Assembly: GCF_021648885.1 (NCBI RefSeq)
Contig: NZ_JAKJHZ010000006.1
Span: 186,001 to 250,000, forward strand
Reading direction: 5' to 3'
Source: Nocardioides potassii
GTDB lineage: Bacteria > Actinomycetota > Actinomycetes > Propionibacteriales > Nocardioidaceae
DNA length: 64,000 bases
The translations under genes were made by a program, and so were the position numbers. This document shows, piece by piece, positions 55,407-64,000 of the stretch (position 1 is the first letter of the stretch; every line of letters begins with the position of its first letter). The notes below the pieces were generated by a model, which saw only the letters and a program-made list of their open reading frames with translations, was not told the origin of the DNA and did no database searches.

Positions 55407-56588
55407 TCAGCGCACGCAGGTGCCGGTGTCGACCGGGGCGTCGCGGGTCAGCCCCTTCGCCGCCGACTCGCTGAGCTGGGTGGCGGTCAGCGCGTAGCCG
55501 GTGTCCTTGTCGCTCACCGAGGCGGCGAAGACCATGCCGGCGACCTCGCCGGCCGAGGTGACGATCGGGCCGCCGGAGTTGCCGGGGCGGATGAGGGCGC
55601 GAAGCGAGTAGACCTGCCGGATGACCGTGCCCTCGCCGTAGATGTCGGGCGAGCGCAGCCGCTGCTGCGACCGGATCCGGCCGACCTCGACCGTGTAGGG
55701 GCCGTCCTCGGGGTAGCCGAGGACCGCGATGTTGTCGTCGGGGCCTGCGCCCGTGTCGAGCGTGAGCTGGGGAACGCCGGCGTCGGGGAGCGCGAGCACG
55801 GCGATGTCGAGGTCGGCGTCGTAGAGCACCACCGAGGCGACCACCGTCGAGCCGGCCACCTCGACCTCGGGGCGGGTCACGCCGGCGACGACGTGGGCGT
55901 TGGTCATCAACCGGCCGGGCCCGTAGAAGAAGCCGGTGCCCTCCACGCCGCCGCCGCAGCCGTTGGTGCCGCGGACCTTCACGACGCTCGACTGGGCGAC
56001 CACCACGTCGGGGTCGGTCAGCATCCGCTTGTCGCCGGGCTTGACCGCGACGATCCGCTCGGGCGCGAACGGCTCGAGGTAGCGCGGGAAGAAGGTCGTG
56101 CCGACCACGTTGTTGAAGGCCTGCAGGACCTTGCTCGAGTCGGGCGGCAGGGTCTCGTTGACCTTGGCCAGGACGGTCGAGTCGCGCACGAGCGGCGTGA
56201 TCCCGCCGATGCGGGTGCCGGAGACCGCGACGCCGAGCGCCCACGCCACCAGCAGTACGGCGACCGCGCTCAGGGCGGACCCCCCGATGGCGTCGACCGC
56301 CCGGATCGGCTGCCACGTGATGCGCGCCCGGATGCGCGAGCCGGCGTACTGGAACAGCGCCTGTCCCAGCGACGCGGCCGCGATCACGATGAAGAGCGCC
56401 CCGAGCGAGACCCACAGCGACGGCGCGGCGTCGCCGAGCGCCATCGGCGCGGCCCAGATGCCGAGCAGGCCGCCGAGCAGCAGGCCTGCGGTCGCGAACG
56501 CGCCGGTGATGAAGCCCTGCCAGTAGCCCGAGAGGGCATAGATCCCCACCAGTGCGAGCAGGCACCAGTCGAGGACGTTCAACTCCAC
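55407..56588 (-). CDS. marP: MarP-like membrane serine protease (CvpA + trypsin domain)
   Basis: A 393-residue protein. Residues 1-120 hold four membrane helices of a CvpA-type domain; residues about 185-390 are a trypsin-like protease with His232 (TNAHVVAG), Asp261 (DADLDIAVL) and Ser338 (RPGNSGGPI), and Cys211 and Cys391 that could form the regulatory disulfide known in M. tuberculosis MarP. MarP cleaves RipA and is needed for acid resistance. GTG start shares one base with the Nudix stop (TAGTG). Identified by domain order and synteny. Confidence 0.9.
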   Translation of the reverse strand: MELNVLDWCLLALVGIYALSGYWQGFITGAFATAGLLLGGLLGIWAAPMALGDAAPSLWVSLGALFIVIAAASLGQALFQYAGSRIRARITWQPIRAVDAIGGSALSAVAVLLVAWALGVAVSGTRIGGITPLVRDSTVLAKVNETLPPDSSKVLQAFNNVVGTTFFPRYLEPFAPERIVAVKPGDKRMLTDPDVVVAQSSVVKVRGTNGCGGGVEGTGFFYGPGRLMTNAHVVAGVTRPEVEVAGSTVVASVVLYDADLDIAVLALPDAGVPQLTLDTGAGPDDNIAVLGYPEDGPYTVEVGRIRSQQRLRSPDIYGEGTVIRQVYSLRALIRPGNSGGPIVTSAGEVAGMVFAASVSDKDTGYALTATQLSESAAKGLTRDAPVDTGTCVR

Positions 56589-57325
56589 TACTCCTCGAGC
56601 CGGGTGTTCTGCGCTGGATTGTCTGCGAGGTCGGTGCCTCTGGGCACACCCTGCAGCATGTGGTCCGGCAGGTCACGCACCCGCGCCCGGTCCCAGTCCT
56701 GCGCCCAGCCGAGGTAGGAGAACAGCCGGGCGATGATGCCGGCCGTGAATCCCCACAGGATGACGTCGCGGTCGGGCCCGATCAGGAACCCCGGACCCGT
56801 CCAGCCGCTGGGGTGGCGGACGTTGATCCGGTTGTCCGGGTCGAGCAGGTCGGCGATCGCGACGCGGTGGATCTCGTGGACCTCGTCGGGGCTGACGATG
56901 CGTACGACGCCCGGGTGGCGCCAGTAGCCCAGGATCGGGGTGACGGCGAAGTTGCTCGGCGGCAGCCACAGCTCGGGCAGCTCACCGAAGACCTCGACCT
57001 CGGCGGGGTCGAGCCCGATCTCCTCGTAGGCCTCGCGCAGCGCCGCCTGCTCGGGGGTCTCGCCCTCGTCGAGGCTCCCTCCGGGAAAGGACACCTGGCC
57101 GGGGTGGGAGCGCATGTGGTGGGCGCGCTCGGTCAGCAGCAGCTCGCCGCGGTGGGCGAGGTCGTCCGGCCCCTCGGGCGCGCCGGGGCGGTCGGCGAAC
57201 ACCATCAATACCGCACCGCGGCGCGGCTCGCTGTCCTCCGGCGGCATGAACCGGGTGAGCTCGTGGACGGTGATGGTCGAGGCCGCCTCGACGACCGGCT
57301 GGAGCCAGGCGGGGAGGTCGGTCAC
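56588..57325 (-). CDS. Nudix hydrolase (CoA pyrophosphatase-type)
   Basis: A 245-residue protein with the Nudix box PGGSLDEGETPEQAALREAY followed by EEIGLDP, preceded by HPGQVSFPGG, the NUDT7/CoA-pyrophosphatase-like pattern. It corresponds to Rv3672c in gene order. It hydrolyses a nucleoside-diphosphate-linked substrate, perhaps CoA. GTG start overlaps the thioredoxin-like gene's stop (GTGA). Confidence 0.92.
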   Translation of the reverse strand: MTDLPAWLQPVVEAASTITVHELTRFMPPEDSEPRRGAVLMVFADRPGAPEGPDDLAHRGELLLTERAHHMRSHPGQVSFPGGSLDEGETPEQAALREAYEEIGLDPAEVEVFGELPELWLPPSNFAVTPILGYWRHPGVVRIVSPDEVHEIHRVAIADLLDPDNRINVRHPSGWTGPGFLIGPDRDVILWGFTAGIIARLFSYLGWAQDWDRARVRDLPDHMLQGVPRGTDLADNPAQNTRLEE

Positions 57326-57927
57326 AGGGAGATCCCGAGGTGCTCGGAGACCAGGTCCTTGACCTCGGCGACGGAGTCGACGCCGCCGGACGAGGTGCCG
57401 GCGATCGTCCCGTCGGCCGCGACGAAAAGGAAGGCGGGCAGCCCGCGCCGGCCAATGGCGAAGGCGTCCTGCGTCATCAGGTCGCCACCGGGGTCGGCGA
57501 TCGACGGGTAGGTGACCCCGGTCTCCTCGGCCAGCGCCATCGCGGCGGCGGGCTGGACGTCGTTGAAGTCGACGCCGACCACGGCCACCTGGTCGCCGTA
57601 CTGCTGGTGGAACTCCTCCAGCGCCGGCATCTCCCGCTTGCAGGGCTCGCACCGCGCCTGCCAGAGGTTGATCACCATCGGGCCTCGCAGCGAGCCGAGG
57701 TCGATGTCGGGACCCCCGGCGAGGCACGGCAGCGTCACGTCGGGCAGTCCGCCCTCGACGGGCTCGCCCGTGCCGGGCTCGCAGTCGAGCATCCCGATCC
57801 TGTCCTTGGCGGCGCGCAGCTCGGGGGTGTCGACCTCGACGTCAGGAGGTCGTACGACGATGCCACCGTCGGACGAGCAGGCGCTGAGGGTGACGGCGAG
57901 CAGCAGCGCGGCGAGGAGCTTCTTCAC
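57322..57927 (-). CDS. TlpA/ResA-like thiol-disulfide lipoprotein
   Basis: A 201-residue secreted lipoprotein: lipobox LSACSS after a hydrophobic leader, then a thioredoxin fold with the active-site CEPC in [17 protein letters not shown] and the cis-Pro in [10 protein letters not shown]. It probably reduces or isomerises disulfides in exported proteins, possibly including the MarP cysteines. GTG start overlaps the nth stop. Confidence 0.9.
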   Translation of the reverse strand: MKKLLAALLLAVTLSACSSDGGIVVRPPDVEVDTPELRAAKDRIGMLDCEPGTGEPVEGGLPDVTLPCLAGGPDIDLGSLRGPMVINLWQARCEPCKREMPALEEFHQQYGDQVAVVGVDFNDVQPAAAMALAEETGVTYPSIADPGGDLMTQDAFAIGRRGLPAFLFVAADGTIAGTSSGGVDSVAEVKDLVSEHLGISL

Positions 57928-58664
57928 GCGGGGCCCTGGGTGGTGACGAGCTTCTCCGCGACCTCCGGGTCGGTCGGCCCGGTGCCGTAGGAGGGGCACA
58001 GCCTGGCGAGCGGGCAGGCACCGCACGCCGGCTTCTTGGCGTGGCAACGCCGGCGACCGTGCCAGATCAGGTGGTGAGACAGCATGGTCCAGTCGCGCTT
58101 GGGGAAGAGCGCGGCGACGGCGAGCTCGACCTTGACCGGGTCTGTCTCCTCGGTCCAGCCGAAGCGGCGCGCCAGCCGGCCGAAGTGGGTGTCGACGGTG
58201 ATGCCGGGCAGGCCGAAGGCGTTGCCGAGCACGACGTTGGCGGTCTTGCGGCCGACGCCCGGCAGCTTGACGAGCTCCTCGAGGGTGCGCGGCACCTCGC
58301 CGTCGTGGTTCTCGACGAGCGCCTGGCTGAGCTTGAGGACGGAGTCGGTCTTGGCGCGGAAGAAGCCGAGCGGGCCGAGCAGCTGCTCGAGGTGCTCGCG
58401 CGGGGCCGCGGCCATCGCCTCCGGGGTCGGGTAGGCAGCGAAGAGCGCCGGGCTGGCGGCGTTGACGCGGCGGTCGGTGGTCTGCGCGGAGACGACGGTG
58501 ACGACGAGGCACTCGAAGGGGTTCGTGAAGTCGAGCTCGGCGGCCGCGTCGGGATAGGTCTCGGCGAGGATCCGGTCCATCTTGCGGGCCCGCCGCACGA
58601 GGGAGGTGTCGGGCTTCGGCGGCTCGGGCTCGGCGACCTTCTTCGCTACCTTCGGGGCGGGCAC
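57924..58664 (-). CDS. nth: Endonuclease III
   Basis: A 246-residue base-excision glycosylase/AP lyase. HhH motif [13 protein letters not shown] carries the catalytic Lys; [11 protein letters not shown] holds the catalytic Asp; the 4Fe-4S ligands [17 protein letters not shown] give CX6CX2CX5C. It removes oxidised pyrimidines. GTG at 58664 is used. The 25-residue N-terminal extension ([15 protein letters not shown]) is basic and proline-rich. Divergent from crp. Confidence 0.97.
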   Translation of the reverse strand: MPAPKVAKKVAEPEPPKPDTSLVRRARKMDRILAETYPDAAAELDFTNPFECLVVTVVSAQTTDRRVNAASPALFAAYPTPEAMAAAPREHLEQLLGPLGFFRAKTDSVLKLSQALVENHDGEVPRTLEELVKLPGVGRKTANVVLGNAFGLPGITVDTHFGRLARRFGWTEETDPVKVELAVAALFPKRDWTMLSHHLIWHGRRRCHAKKPACGACPLARLCPSYGTGPTDPEVAEKLVTTQGPA

Positions 58665-58827
58665 GGGCCCAGCGTACGGTCCGCCGCCGACAGCGCCCGA
58701 GCCGCGTGACCACCGTCCCACCCGCCCGGTAGTGGCCTTTGTGAGCCAGACCACGGCTAGGATCATGCCGATCCCGCGGCCCAGCGCAGGGCATGGCACG
58801 GGGCGCACCGAATCTTGGAGGAATGAC

Positions 58828-59505
58828 GTGGACAACGACGTGCTCCGGCAGGCACCGCTGTTCAGCTCGCTCGACGACGAGGCGGCGACCGCTCTCGGCG
58901 GGTCGATGGCCGAGACCACCCTCCGTCGCGGCGACGTCCTCTTCCACGAGGGCGACTCCGGCGACAAGCTCTACATCGTCACCGAGGGCAAGGTGAAGCT
59001 CGGCCGCTCCTCCTCCGACGGCCGCGAGAACCTGCTGGCGATCATGGGCCCGGGCCAGATGTTCGGCGAGCTCTCGCTCTTCGACCCCGGCCCGCGCTCG
59101 GCCACCGTCACGGCCGTCACCGACGCCACCTTCGCCTCCCTGTCCCACGACGACCTGCTCCGCTGGCTCGAGGGCCGCCCGCAGGTCGCCCGCGGCCTGC
59201 TCTCCCAGCTCGCCTCGCGGCTGCGCAAGTCCAACGACGTCGTCGCCGACCTCGTCTTCTCCGACGTCCCCGGACGCGTGGCCAAGGCGCTCCTCGACCT
59301 CGCTGACCGCTTCGGGCGCACCGCCGACGACGGCGTCCACGTCCACCACGACCTCACCCAGGAGGAGCTCGCCCAGCTGGTCGGCGCCTCCCGCGAGACC
59401 GTCAACAAGGCGCTCGCCGACTTCGCCTCGCGCGGCTGGCTGCGCCTGGAGCCCCGCTCCGTGGTGATCATGGACCTCGAGCGGCTCTCGCGCCGCGCCC
59501 GCTGA
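58828..59505 (+). CDS. crp: CRP/FNR-family regulator (Crp/GlxR-like)
   Basis: A 225-residue protein: cAMP-binding beta roll with [18 protein letters not shown] (GELS...RSAT binds cAMP), a long dimer helix and the [33 protein letters not shown]. It is the orthologue in position of Rv3676/GlxR, a global regulator of carbon metabolism. GGAGGA lies five bases upstream of the GTG. A GTGA-N6-CCAC element lies about 75 bases upstream and could mediate autoregulation. Confidence 0.95.
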   Translation: MDNDVLRQAPLFSSLDDEAATALGGSMAETTLRRGDVLFHEGDSGDKLYIVTEGKVKLGRSSSDGRENLLAIMGPGQMFGELSLFDPGPRSATVTAVTDATFASLSHDDLLRWLEGRPQVARGLLSQLASRLRKSNDVVADLVFSDVPGRVAKALLDLADRFGRTADDGVHVHHDLTQEELAQLVGASRETVNKALADFASRGWLRLEPRSVVIMDLERLSRRAR

Positions 59506-59586
59506 AAGTTCTTCGCCCCTCCTGACACCCGGCGCGGCGCGTGCCTGCGTCGTACGTCGTGCAGAGTCATTCCCTGGGAGGGCACC

Positions 59587-60084
59587 GTGACCACGAACGA
59601 CGCAGCAGGCTTCGACGAGTTCGTCGCCGCACGCAGCGCTGCGCTGTCGCGGACGGCGTACCTCCTGACCGGCGACCACCACCTCGCCCAGGACCTCGTC
59701 CAGTCGGCACTGCTGCAGGCGGTGAAGCACTGGCGGCGCATCCACACCTCGCCGGAGGCCTACGTCCGGCGGGCGATGTACCACCAGAACATCTCCTGGT
59801 GGCGCCGACGCCGCTTCACCGAGACCGGTCTGGGTTCGTACGACGACGCCGGGCCGGCGAGCGACCCCGACCTGCGGCTCACGCTCGACCAGGCGCTCGC
59901 CCGGTTGACGCCCAAGCAGCGCACCGTGCTGGTGCTGCGCTTCTACGAGGACCTCACCGAGGTCGAGACCGCCCGCGCGCTCGGGCTCTCGACCAGCACG
60001 GTGAAGTCGACGACCCGCCAGTCGCTGGCCCGGCTGCGCACCCTCGCACCCGAGCTGGCCGAGCTGATCGGAGCAGACCGATGA
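59587..60084 (+). CDS. SigE-family ECF sigma factor
   Basis: A 165-residue sigma factor of the actinobacterial SigE/SigM-like group: FVAARSAALSRTAYLLTGDHHLAQDLVQSAL (region 2), YVRRAMYHQNISWWRRRR and region 4 LTPKQRTVLVLRFYEDLTEVETARALGLSTSTVKS. No zinc-binding or extra domain. GTG start; the stop overlaps the ATG of the next gene, the likely membrane partner. Confidence 0.93.
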   Translation: MTTNDAAGFDEFVAARSAALSRTAYLLTGDHHLAQDLVQSALLQAVKHWRRIHTSPEAYVRRAMYHQNISWWRRRRFTETGLGSYDDAGPASDPDLRLTLDQALARLTPKQRTVLVLRFYEDLTEVETARALGLSTSTVKSTTRQSLARLRTLAPELAELIGADR

Positions 60085-61346
60085 CCGACCTCCGCTCGCA
60101 GCTGCACCGCGTCGCCGACGCGGTCGAGCCCCTCCCGGTCGACGACGACCTCTGGCAGCGCGGCGTCGCCGCCCGCCGGCGCGGGCAAGCCCTCGTCCTC
60201 GCCGCCGTCCTCGCGATCATCGCCTCCATCACCTGGAGCGCGGTGCTGCTCCAGACCCCGGACCGTGAGGCGCGTACGGCGTCCACGCTCCCCGCGGAGG
60301 GCGCCATCCCACAGGTCATCGCAGGTGTGCCCGCCGACCTGGAGCCGACGTCTGACTTGGCCGTCGGCCGGGCTTCGGTCGCGTTCGTCTCCGGGCAGCG
60401 CGAGCCGGTGGTGGTGACAGCATCGGACGGCGTGGCCCATGTGCTCGACCTTCCTTCGTTCGGCCCCGACCGTGCGGCGTACGCACTCTCCCCCGACGGC
60501 CGACGACTGGCCTATGGCGCGGAGCCCGACGGCACGCTCGCGAGGATCGAGGTGGTCGATCTGGAGACCGGCGAGTCGCAGGTCTACGGCTCGTCCAACA
60601 CGGGCAGCCTGGAGTTCGATGCTCTTGCCTGGTCGCCAGGCGGTACGTGGCTGGGCTGGACATCGACCGCCGTGGGCGACCGGACCGGGATCGTCGGCGC
60701 GATCCGCGTCGGCGGCAGGACCCAGCGCGAGGTGTTCGTCGACGGGACCGTTCCCCAGCTCGCCGCCGCCGACGACGGCTCCCTCGGGCTGAGCTGGATC
60801 GGTGGTGCACTCGCCATCAACCGCCCTGGCGCCGACCTCGACCGCATCCGGCCGGCTCCCCCGGGCGCTGCCGGCGCCTTCTCCCCGGACGGCCGCCTCC
60901 TCGCGTTGGCCTCGGGTCCTGGTCGCGAGTCCTATACCCTGGACGTGACCACTCGGCAGGTCCTGCGGCACCCCTTCCCGGACGACACCCTCGCCGACTC
61001 CGTGGTGCGTCCGGTCGGCTGGGTCGACGAACGGCTCCAGCTGTTCCTGGTACAGCCGGTCGACGGTTCCGACGCGGAGCTCGTGGTGACGACACCGGAG
61101 GTCGACGACCAGAGCACCTGGCGACGGCGGGTCGGCTCGGTCGCTGCGACCGGGGTGACCAATCTCAGCGTCGCGGTCGACCTCGTTCCCGACCTCGACG
61201 GCACGTCGTCGCAGGAGCTGACCCACGACTTCGGCGACACCACTCCCGGCCAGCGGGACGTGTCGTGGATCATCGGCCTGGGCGTCGCGGCAGCGATCGC
61301 CGTACTCATGGCCCTCCGCTGGCTCTGGCGCCGCCTGCTGGGGTAG
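60081..61346 (+). CDS. Membrane protein paired with the sigma factor (likely anti-sigma/sensor)
   Basis: A 421-residue protein with a 30-residue cytosolic N terminus (LRSQLHRVADAVEPLPVDDDLWQRG), a membrane helix (about 36-58), a large extracytoplasmic beta-propeller-like domain with repeated segments such as LSPDGRRLAYGAEPDG and FSPDGRLLALASGPG, and a C-terminal helix (about 397-415). The N terminus resembles the anti-sigma-like tails linked with SigE-family factors, but no zinc HXXXCXXC motif is present. Stop codon lies in a palindromic repeat. Confidence 0.75.
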   Translation: MTDLRSQLHRVADAVEPLPVDDDLWQRGVAARRRGQALVLAAVLAIIASITWSAVLLQTPDREARTASTLPAEGAIPQVIAGVPADLEPTSDLAVGRASVAFVSGQREPVVVTASDGVAHVLDLPSFGPDRAAYALSPDGRRLAYGAEPDGTLARIEVVDLETGESQVYGSSNTGSLEFDALAWSPGGTWLGWTSTAVGDRTGIVGAIRVGGRTQREVFVDGTVPQLAAADDGSLGLSWIGGALAINRPGADLDRIRPAPPGAAGAFSPDGRLLALASGPGRESYTLDVTTRQVLRHPFPDDTLADSVVRPVGWVDERLQLFLVQPVDGSDAELVVTTPEVDDQSTWRRRVGSVAATGVTNLSVAVDLVPDLDGTSSQELTHDFGDTTPGQRDVSWIIGLGVAAAIAVLMALRWLWRRLLG

Positions 61347-61516
61347 TCCGGTGGCCTTCTGTCGTCCCGAGGCCCATATGCCAGCAGGAGCCCACTGGAC
61401 CACCCCGCGACGGTTGCTGGGGTAGTCCAGTGGCCTTCTGTCGTCCCGAGGCCAGATGCCAGCAAGAACCCACTGGACTACCCCGAGCGGGCGACAAGAA
61501 CCCACTGGACTACCCC
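61340..61516. repeat. Tandem palindromes, GGGGTAGTCCAGTGG family
   Basis: Unit 1 pairs GGGGTAGTCCGGTGG (61340-61354) with CCACTGGACCACCCC (61392-61406); unit 2 pairs GGGGTAGTCCAGTGG (61419-61433) with CCACTGGACTACCCC (61470-61484); a third right arm stands alone at 61502-61516. Loops contain CTTCTGTCGTCCCGAGGCC, so the units share about 60 bp. The TAG in the first arm is the stop of the upstream gene. Confidence 0.9.
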
Positions 61517-61531
61517 GGACGGGGCGCGAGC

Positions 61532-62061
61532 TCAGGCGTGCGGGTCGCGGCCCGAGAAGGCGGCGAGGCGCTCGTAGGCGGACGCGTCGTCGGGCACGGA
61601 GACCTCGGACCCGAAGGCACCCGTGCGGTTCTCCTCATTGAGTCCGCCCTGCATCGCGGCGAGGCCGGTCTCGGCGAGGGAGTCGTCGAGGTCGATCGAG
61701 GCCCCGGTGCCCCGGACGAGGTCCCAGGAGTGAACGGCGTACTCGGCCACCTGGAAACCCGCGACGCCCTGCTGGTCCTCGGCAGCCCCCGCATCGTGGT
61801 GAGCAGCTGGTCGGCGTTGGCCCGGAAGGTCGAGGCCCACTCGCCGTCGGGCACGTCCGAGTCGGCGGCCCAGTCCACCTTCTCGCCGCCCGACGACCGG
61901 GCGAAGAGGCCAGGTCCCGCCGCGACGTGCGCGGCGAGCTGCCGCACGGTCCAGTCCGAGCACGGCGTGGGGTTGTCGAGGTTGTCGTCGTCGATGGTGC
62001 CGAGGGCGTGCTCGGCCTGGTCGAGCGCCTTGGCGAGCTGGTCCACAGGAGAGTCGGTCAT
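61532..62061 (-). pseudogene. Frameshifted DinB/mycothiol-dependent maleylpyruvate isomerase-like protein
   Basis: The start gives MTDSPVDQLAKALDQAEHAL, then CSDWTVRQLAAHVAAGPGLFA, a TIGR03086-like domain start with mycothiol-type His. This frame fails near codon 91, whereas the frame one base back continues EDQQGVAGFQVAEYAVHSWD, LVRGTGASIDLDD and a normal end FSGRDPHA. Restoring one base in the five-C run at 61786-61790 joins them. So it is either a true one-base deletion, a phase-variable tract or a sequence error. Without correction it would not be functional. It ends 10 bases before the LuxR-like gene start on the same strand. Confidence 0.8.
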
Positions 62062-62071
62062 GGCCCTCACC

Positions 62072-63445
62072 TCACTCCTCCCGATGGATCGACGCAAGCC
62101 CCTCGACCGAGCGCAGGTAGGCCAGCACGGCGAGCACGCGCCGGTTCGTGTCCGGCTGCTGGTGCAGCTGGAGCTTGGCGAACACCGAGCTCACTGCGGG
62201 CTCGACCGTCTTCACCGACAGGTGCAGCCGCTCGCAGATCGCCGCGTTGGAGAGGCCCTCGGCCATCAGCTCGAGGACCTCGCGCTCGCGCAGGGTCAGT
62301 ACGTCGAGGTGGCCGGCGCGGCGCTCTCGCTCGACCAGCTCACCGAGGGTGAGGTGCTGCAGCACGAGGGCCGCCTGCGCGGAGAGGTCGTCGAGGACCC
62401 GCGACTCGGAGGGCGCCAGCTCACGACGCTCGACGGTCAACGCGCCCACGCGATCACCGTCCAGGTCGACCCGCCGGTGCACGAGCCCGGCCAGGTCGGC
62501 CGGCGCGAGCGGAAGGGGATCGTCCGCAGACGTCGGCCACACCCCCACCGGCCGCAGCTCGGCGGGCGACCCGAGCCAGAGCGTCACCGGGGCGCCCAGT
62601 GCCTCCGAGGTCGCGCGGGCGAGGTCGGTGGGCAGGTCGTCGGCGGCCGGACTTCGGCGCGACATCCAGGTCAGGGCGGCGTACGCCGCGGCGTGCTGGC
62701 CGTGCACGACCGCGAGCCCCGCGACCACCGGGACGAGCGTCGCCGCGATCAGCCCGGGCGTCGGCGAGCGCCACCCGACCAGCCCGACGACCAGCACCAG
62801 CGCGGCCGCGACGGCGCCGCGGAGGAGCCACGCGAGCTGACGTCGTACGAACCCGGTCGTCCCACGCCACCGCGCCCACAGCGCCACGGGCCAGAGGAGC
62901 TGGCAGACCAGGTACGCCGGGTGCGCGAGCACCGTCCACGCCGCGTCGACCGCCGCGGGCGGGTCGCCGGCGAACGGGTGCGGCACCTCCACTCCCGTCG
63001 AGGCGTACTCGACCGGCCACAGCAGCGACAGCAGCGCGCACACCGCCGTCACGACCACCACGACGACGACCACCGGCCGCCAGCGCGGCGACGGCAGGCG
63101 ACCGTCCGGGAACGCGACCACCGACACGGTGACGAGGCCGATGCTGAGCGCGACCGGCCAGACGCCGAGCCAGGCTGCCCACTCGTCGCCGCCGGCATGC
63201 CCGACCTGGCGCCCCCAGAACAGCACCGCCTGGACGGCGCCGACACCCAGGAACAGCGCGCCCAGCCGATGGGCACGCCGCTGCAGCAGGACGTAGGCGC
63301 CGACGAGGGCGAAGGCGAGCGCGAGCAGGCCGTTGTGCAGGTTGCTCACCCACACGCCCCGGGCCAGCCCCCACGTCACGAGCAGGACGACGCCGCTGAC
63401 CACCACGAGCGGCACCAGTCCGCGCGGGAGCCGGACGCTGGTCAT
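62072..63445 (-). CDS. Membrane-anchored LuxR-family regulator
   Basis: A 457-residue protein with about eight hydrophobic segments in its first 290 residues (including VVVVVVVVTAVCALLSLLWP), a middle soluble part and a C-terminal LuxR/NarL HTH: LTLREREVLELMAEGLSNAAICERLHLSVKTVEPAVSSVFAKL. Such membrane-bound regulators respond to envelope or light/lipid signals. ATG at 63445; the divergent membrane gene starts 110 bases away. The isomerase-like gene lies just downstream of it. Confidence 0.87.
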   Translation of the reverse strand: MTSVRLPRGLVPLVVVSGVVLLVTWGLARGVWVSNLHNGLLALAFALVGAYVLLQRRAHRLGALFLGVGAVQAVLFWGRQVGHAGGDEWAAWLGVWPVALSIGLVTVSVVAFPDGRLPSPRWRPVVVVVVVVTAVCALLSLLWPVEYASTGVEVPHPFAGDPPAAVDAAWTVLAHPAYLVCQLLWPVALWARWRGTTGFVRRQLAWLLRGAVAAALVLVVGLVGWRSPTPGLIAATLVPVVAGLAVVHGQHAAAYAALTWMSRRSPAADDLPTDLARATSEALGAPVTLWLGSPAELRPVGVWPTSADDPLPLAPADLAGLVHRRVDLDGDRVGALTVERRELAPSESRVLDDLSAQAALVLQHLTLGELVERERRAGHLDVLTLREREVLELMAEGLSNAAICERLHLSVKTVEPAVSSVFAKLQLHQQPDTNRRVLAVLAYLRSVEGLASIHREE

Positions 63446-63555
63446 GGCGACATCGTGGCACCGCACGAGCGCACGCGGCACAGGGTTGTCCCTGGGACCG
63501 CGGTCCAGGGTCAGCCCCGTACCCCGGCGGCCGGTCCGGGACCGAGCGTGGAGCC

Positions 63556-64000
63556 ATGACCATCCTCTTCGCCGAGACCGGCGCCACGACACAGTCCGCA
63601 CCCACCCCGACCGACCGGCTGCTCACGAGCTCCCTCGCCGTCGCACCCCTTCTCTACCTCGCCGCCGACACGACGTACGCCGTCCGCGGCTGGGACGACG
63701 CCACCGCCGGGGTGCTGCACGTCCTGGGCGCGACGGCGTACGGCTTCGTCGTCCTGGCCATCGCGTCATGGCTGCCCCGCACGTCCCGGCTCGCCGCCGC
63801 GATCCTCCTGAGCGGGGTCATCGGGATGTGCGGCAACGTCGCCTACGGCTTCGACGCCATCCACCTGTCGCTCGGGGACGTCTCGCTCGTCGACCAGCCC
63901 GGCGCGGCCAACCTGATCAAGCCGCTGGGCCTCTTCTTCCCGCTGTCGTTCGCCCTCGTCGCGTGGGCACTGGCGCGCCTCGGTCACCGGTGGCAGGCGG
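63556..64000 (+). CDS. Membrane protein, 3' end beyond the window
   Basis: The frame is open to the last base, so the gene is cut. The visible 148 residues contain four hydrophobic segments (about 26-42, 52-70, 77-95 and 123-141) and charged ends, with no catalytic motif. It is divergent from the membrane-anchored LuxR-type regulator and may be its target or partner. Confidence 0.6.
   Translation, partial: MTILFAETGATTQSAPTPTDRLLTSSLAVAPLLYLAADTTYAVRGWDDATAGVLHVLGATAYGFVVLAIASWLPRTSRLAAAILLSGVIGMCGNVAYGFDAIHLSLGDVSLVDQPGAANLIKPLGLFFPLSFALVAWALARLGHRWQA

Overview
The window looks like chromosome of a high-GC actinobacterium, most likely a Nocardioides-type member of the Nocardioidaceae. The reasons are GC-rich coding sequence with strong third-position bias, many GTG/TTG starts, start/stop overlaps of the GTGA/ATGA type, an ECF sigma/SoxR/HxlR regulator repertoire, and a block at 55.4-59.5 kb (crp, nth, TlpA-like lipoprotein, Nudix hydrolase, MarP-like protease) that keeps the gene order known around Rv3671c-Rv3676 of Mycobacterium tuberculosis. 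The species is an inference; no rRNA or tRNA gene was seen.

Layout. 0-9.2 kb: end of a membrane protein; a SoxR-controlled SDR/QueA-like pair with divergent soxR; a VOC protein; an ECF sigma factor with a zinc-ribbon tail, coupled to an MFS exporter; two tiny overlapping ORFs with a strong terminator; and a two-gene signalling unit in which a response-regulator receiver is fused to a cysteine-less thioredoxin-reductase-like flavoprotein next to a histidine kinase.

9.3-25.0 kb is an accessory region with visibly more relaxed base composition. It holds a 1181-residue orphan helical protein, two small proteins with HEPN-like features, a compact three-gene operon (ATP-grasp/PLP-decarboxylase fusion, transglutaminase-like protein, B12-binding radical SAM enzyme), small membrane proteins, a Nudix hydrolase, a PD-(D/E)XK nuclease-like protein and a secreted Excalibur/SNase-like protein. 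The three-gene operon is the best candidate for an undescribed biosynthetic system.

25.1-46 kb returns to core sequence: cspA; aldo/keto and short-chain reductases; aldose epimerase; a SpoIIE-type phosphatase with GAF domains; an HxlR/VOC autoregulated pair with a clear palindromic operator; a PAP2 phosphatase; the acetate module (DUF485 protein, ActP-type symporter, acetyl-CoA synthetase) with a CRP-type box upstream; a TetR/NmrA-like pair; MTA phosphorylase and a sugar-nucleotide epimerase.

46-64 kb: a polytopic membrane protein; an operon of seven tightly linked genes (GT2, DUF2064, methyltransferase, molybdopterin oxidoreductase fused to a cytochrome-b-like domain, membrane protein, response regulator, histidine kinase); NhaA; a Holin-X-like protein; the marP-nudix-tlpA-nth/crp block; an ECF sigma factor with its membrane partner; a frameshifted DinB/mycothiol-isomerase-like gene; a membrane-anchored LuxR-type regulator; and a partial membrane protein. 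Long palindromic repeats of several families sit at gene 3' ends, and in four cases they form the end of the coding sequence.
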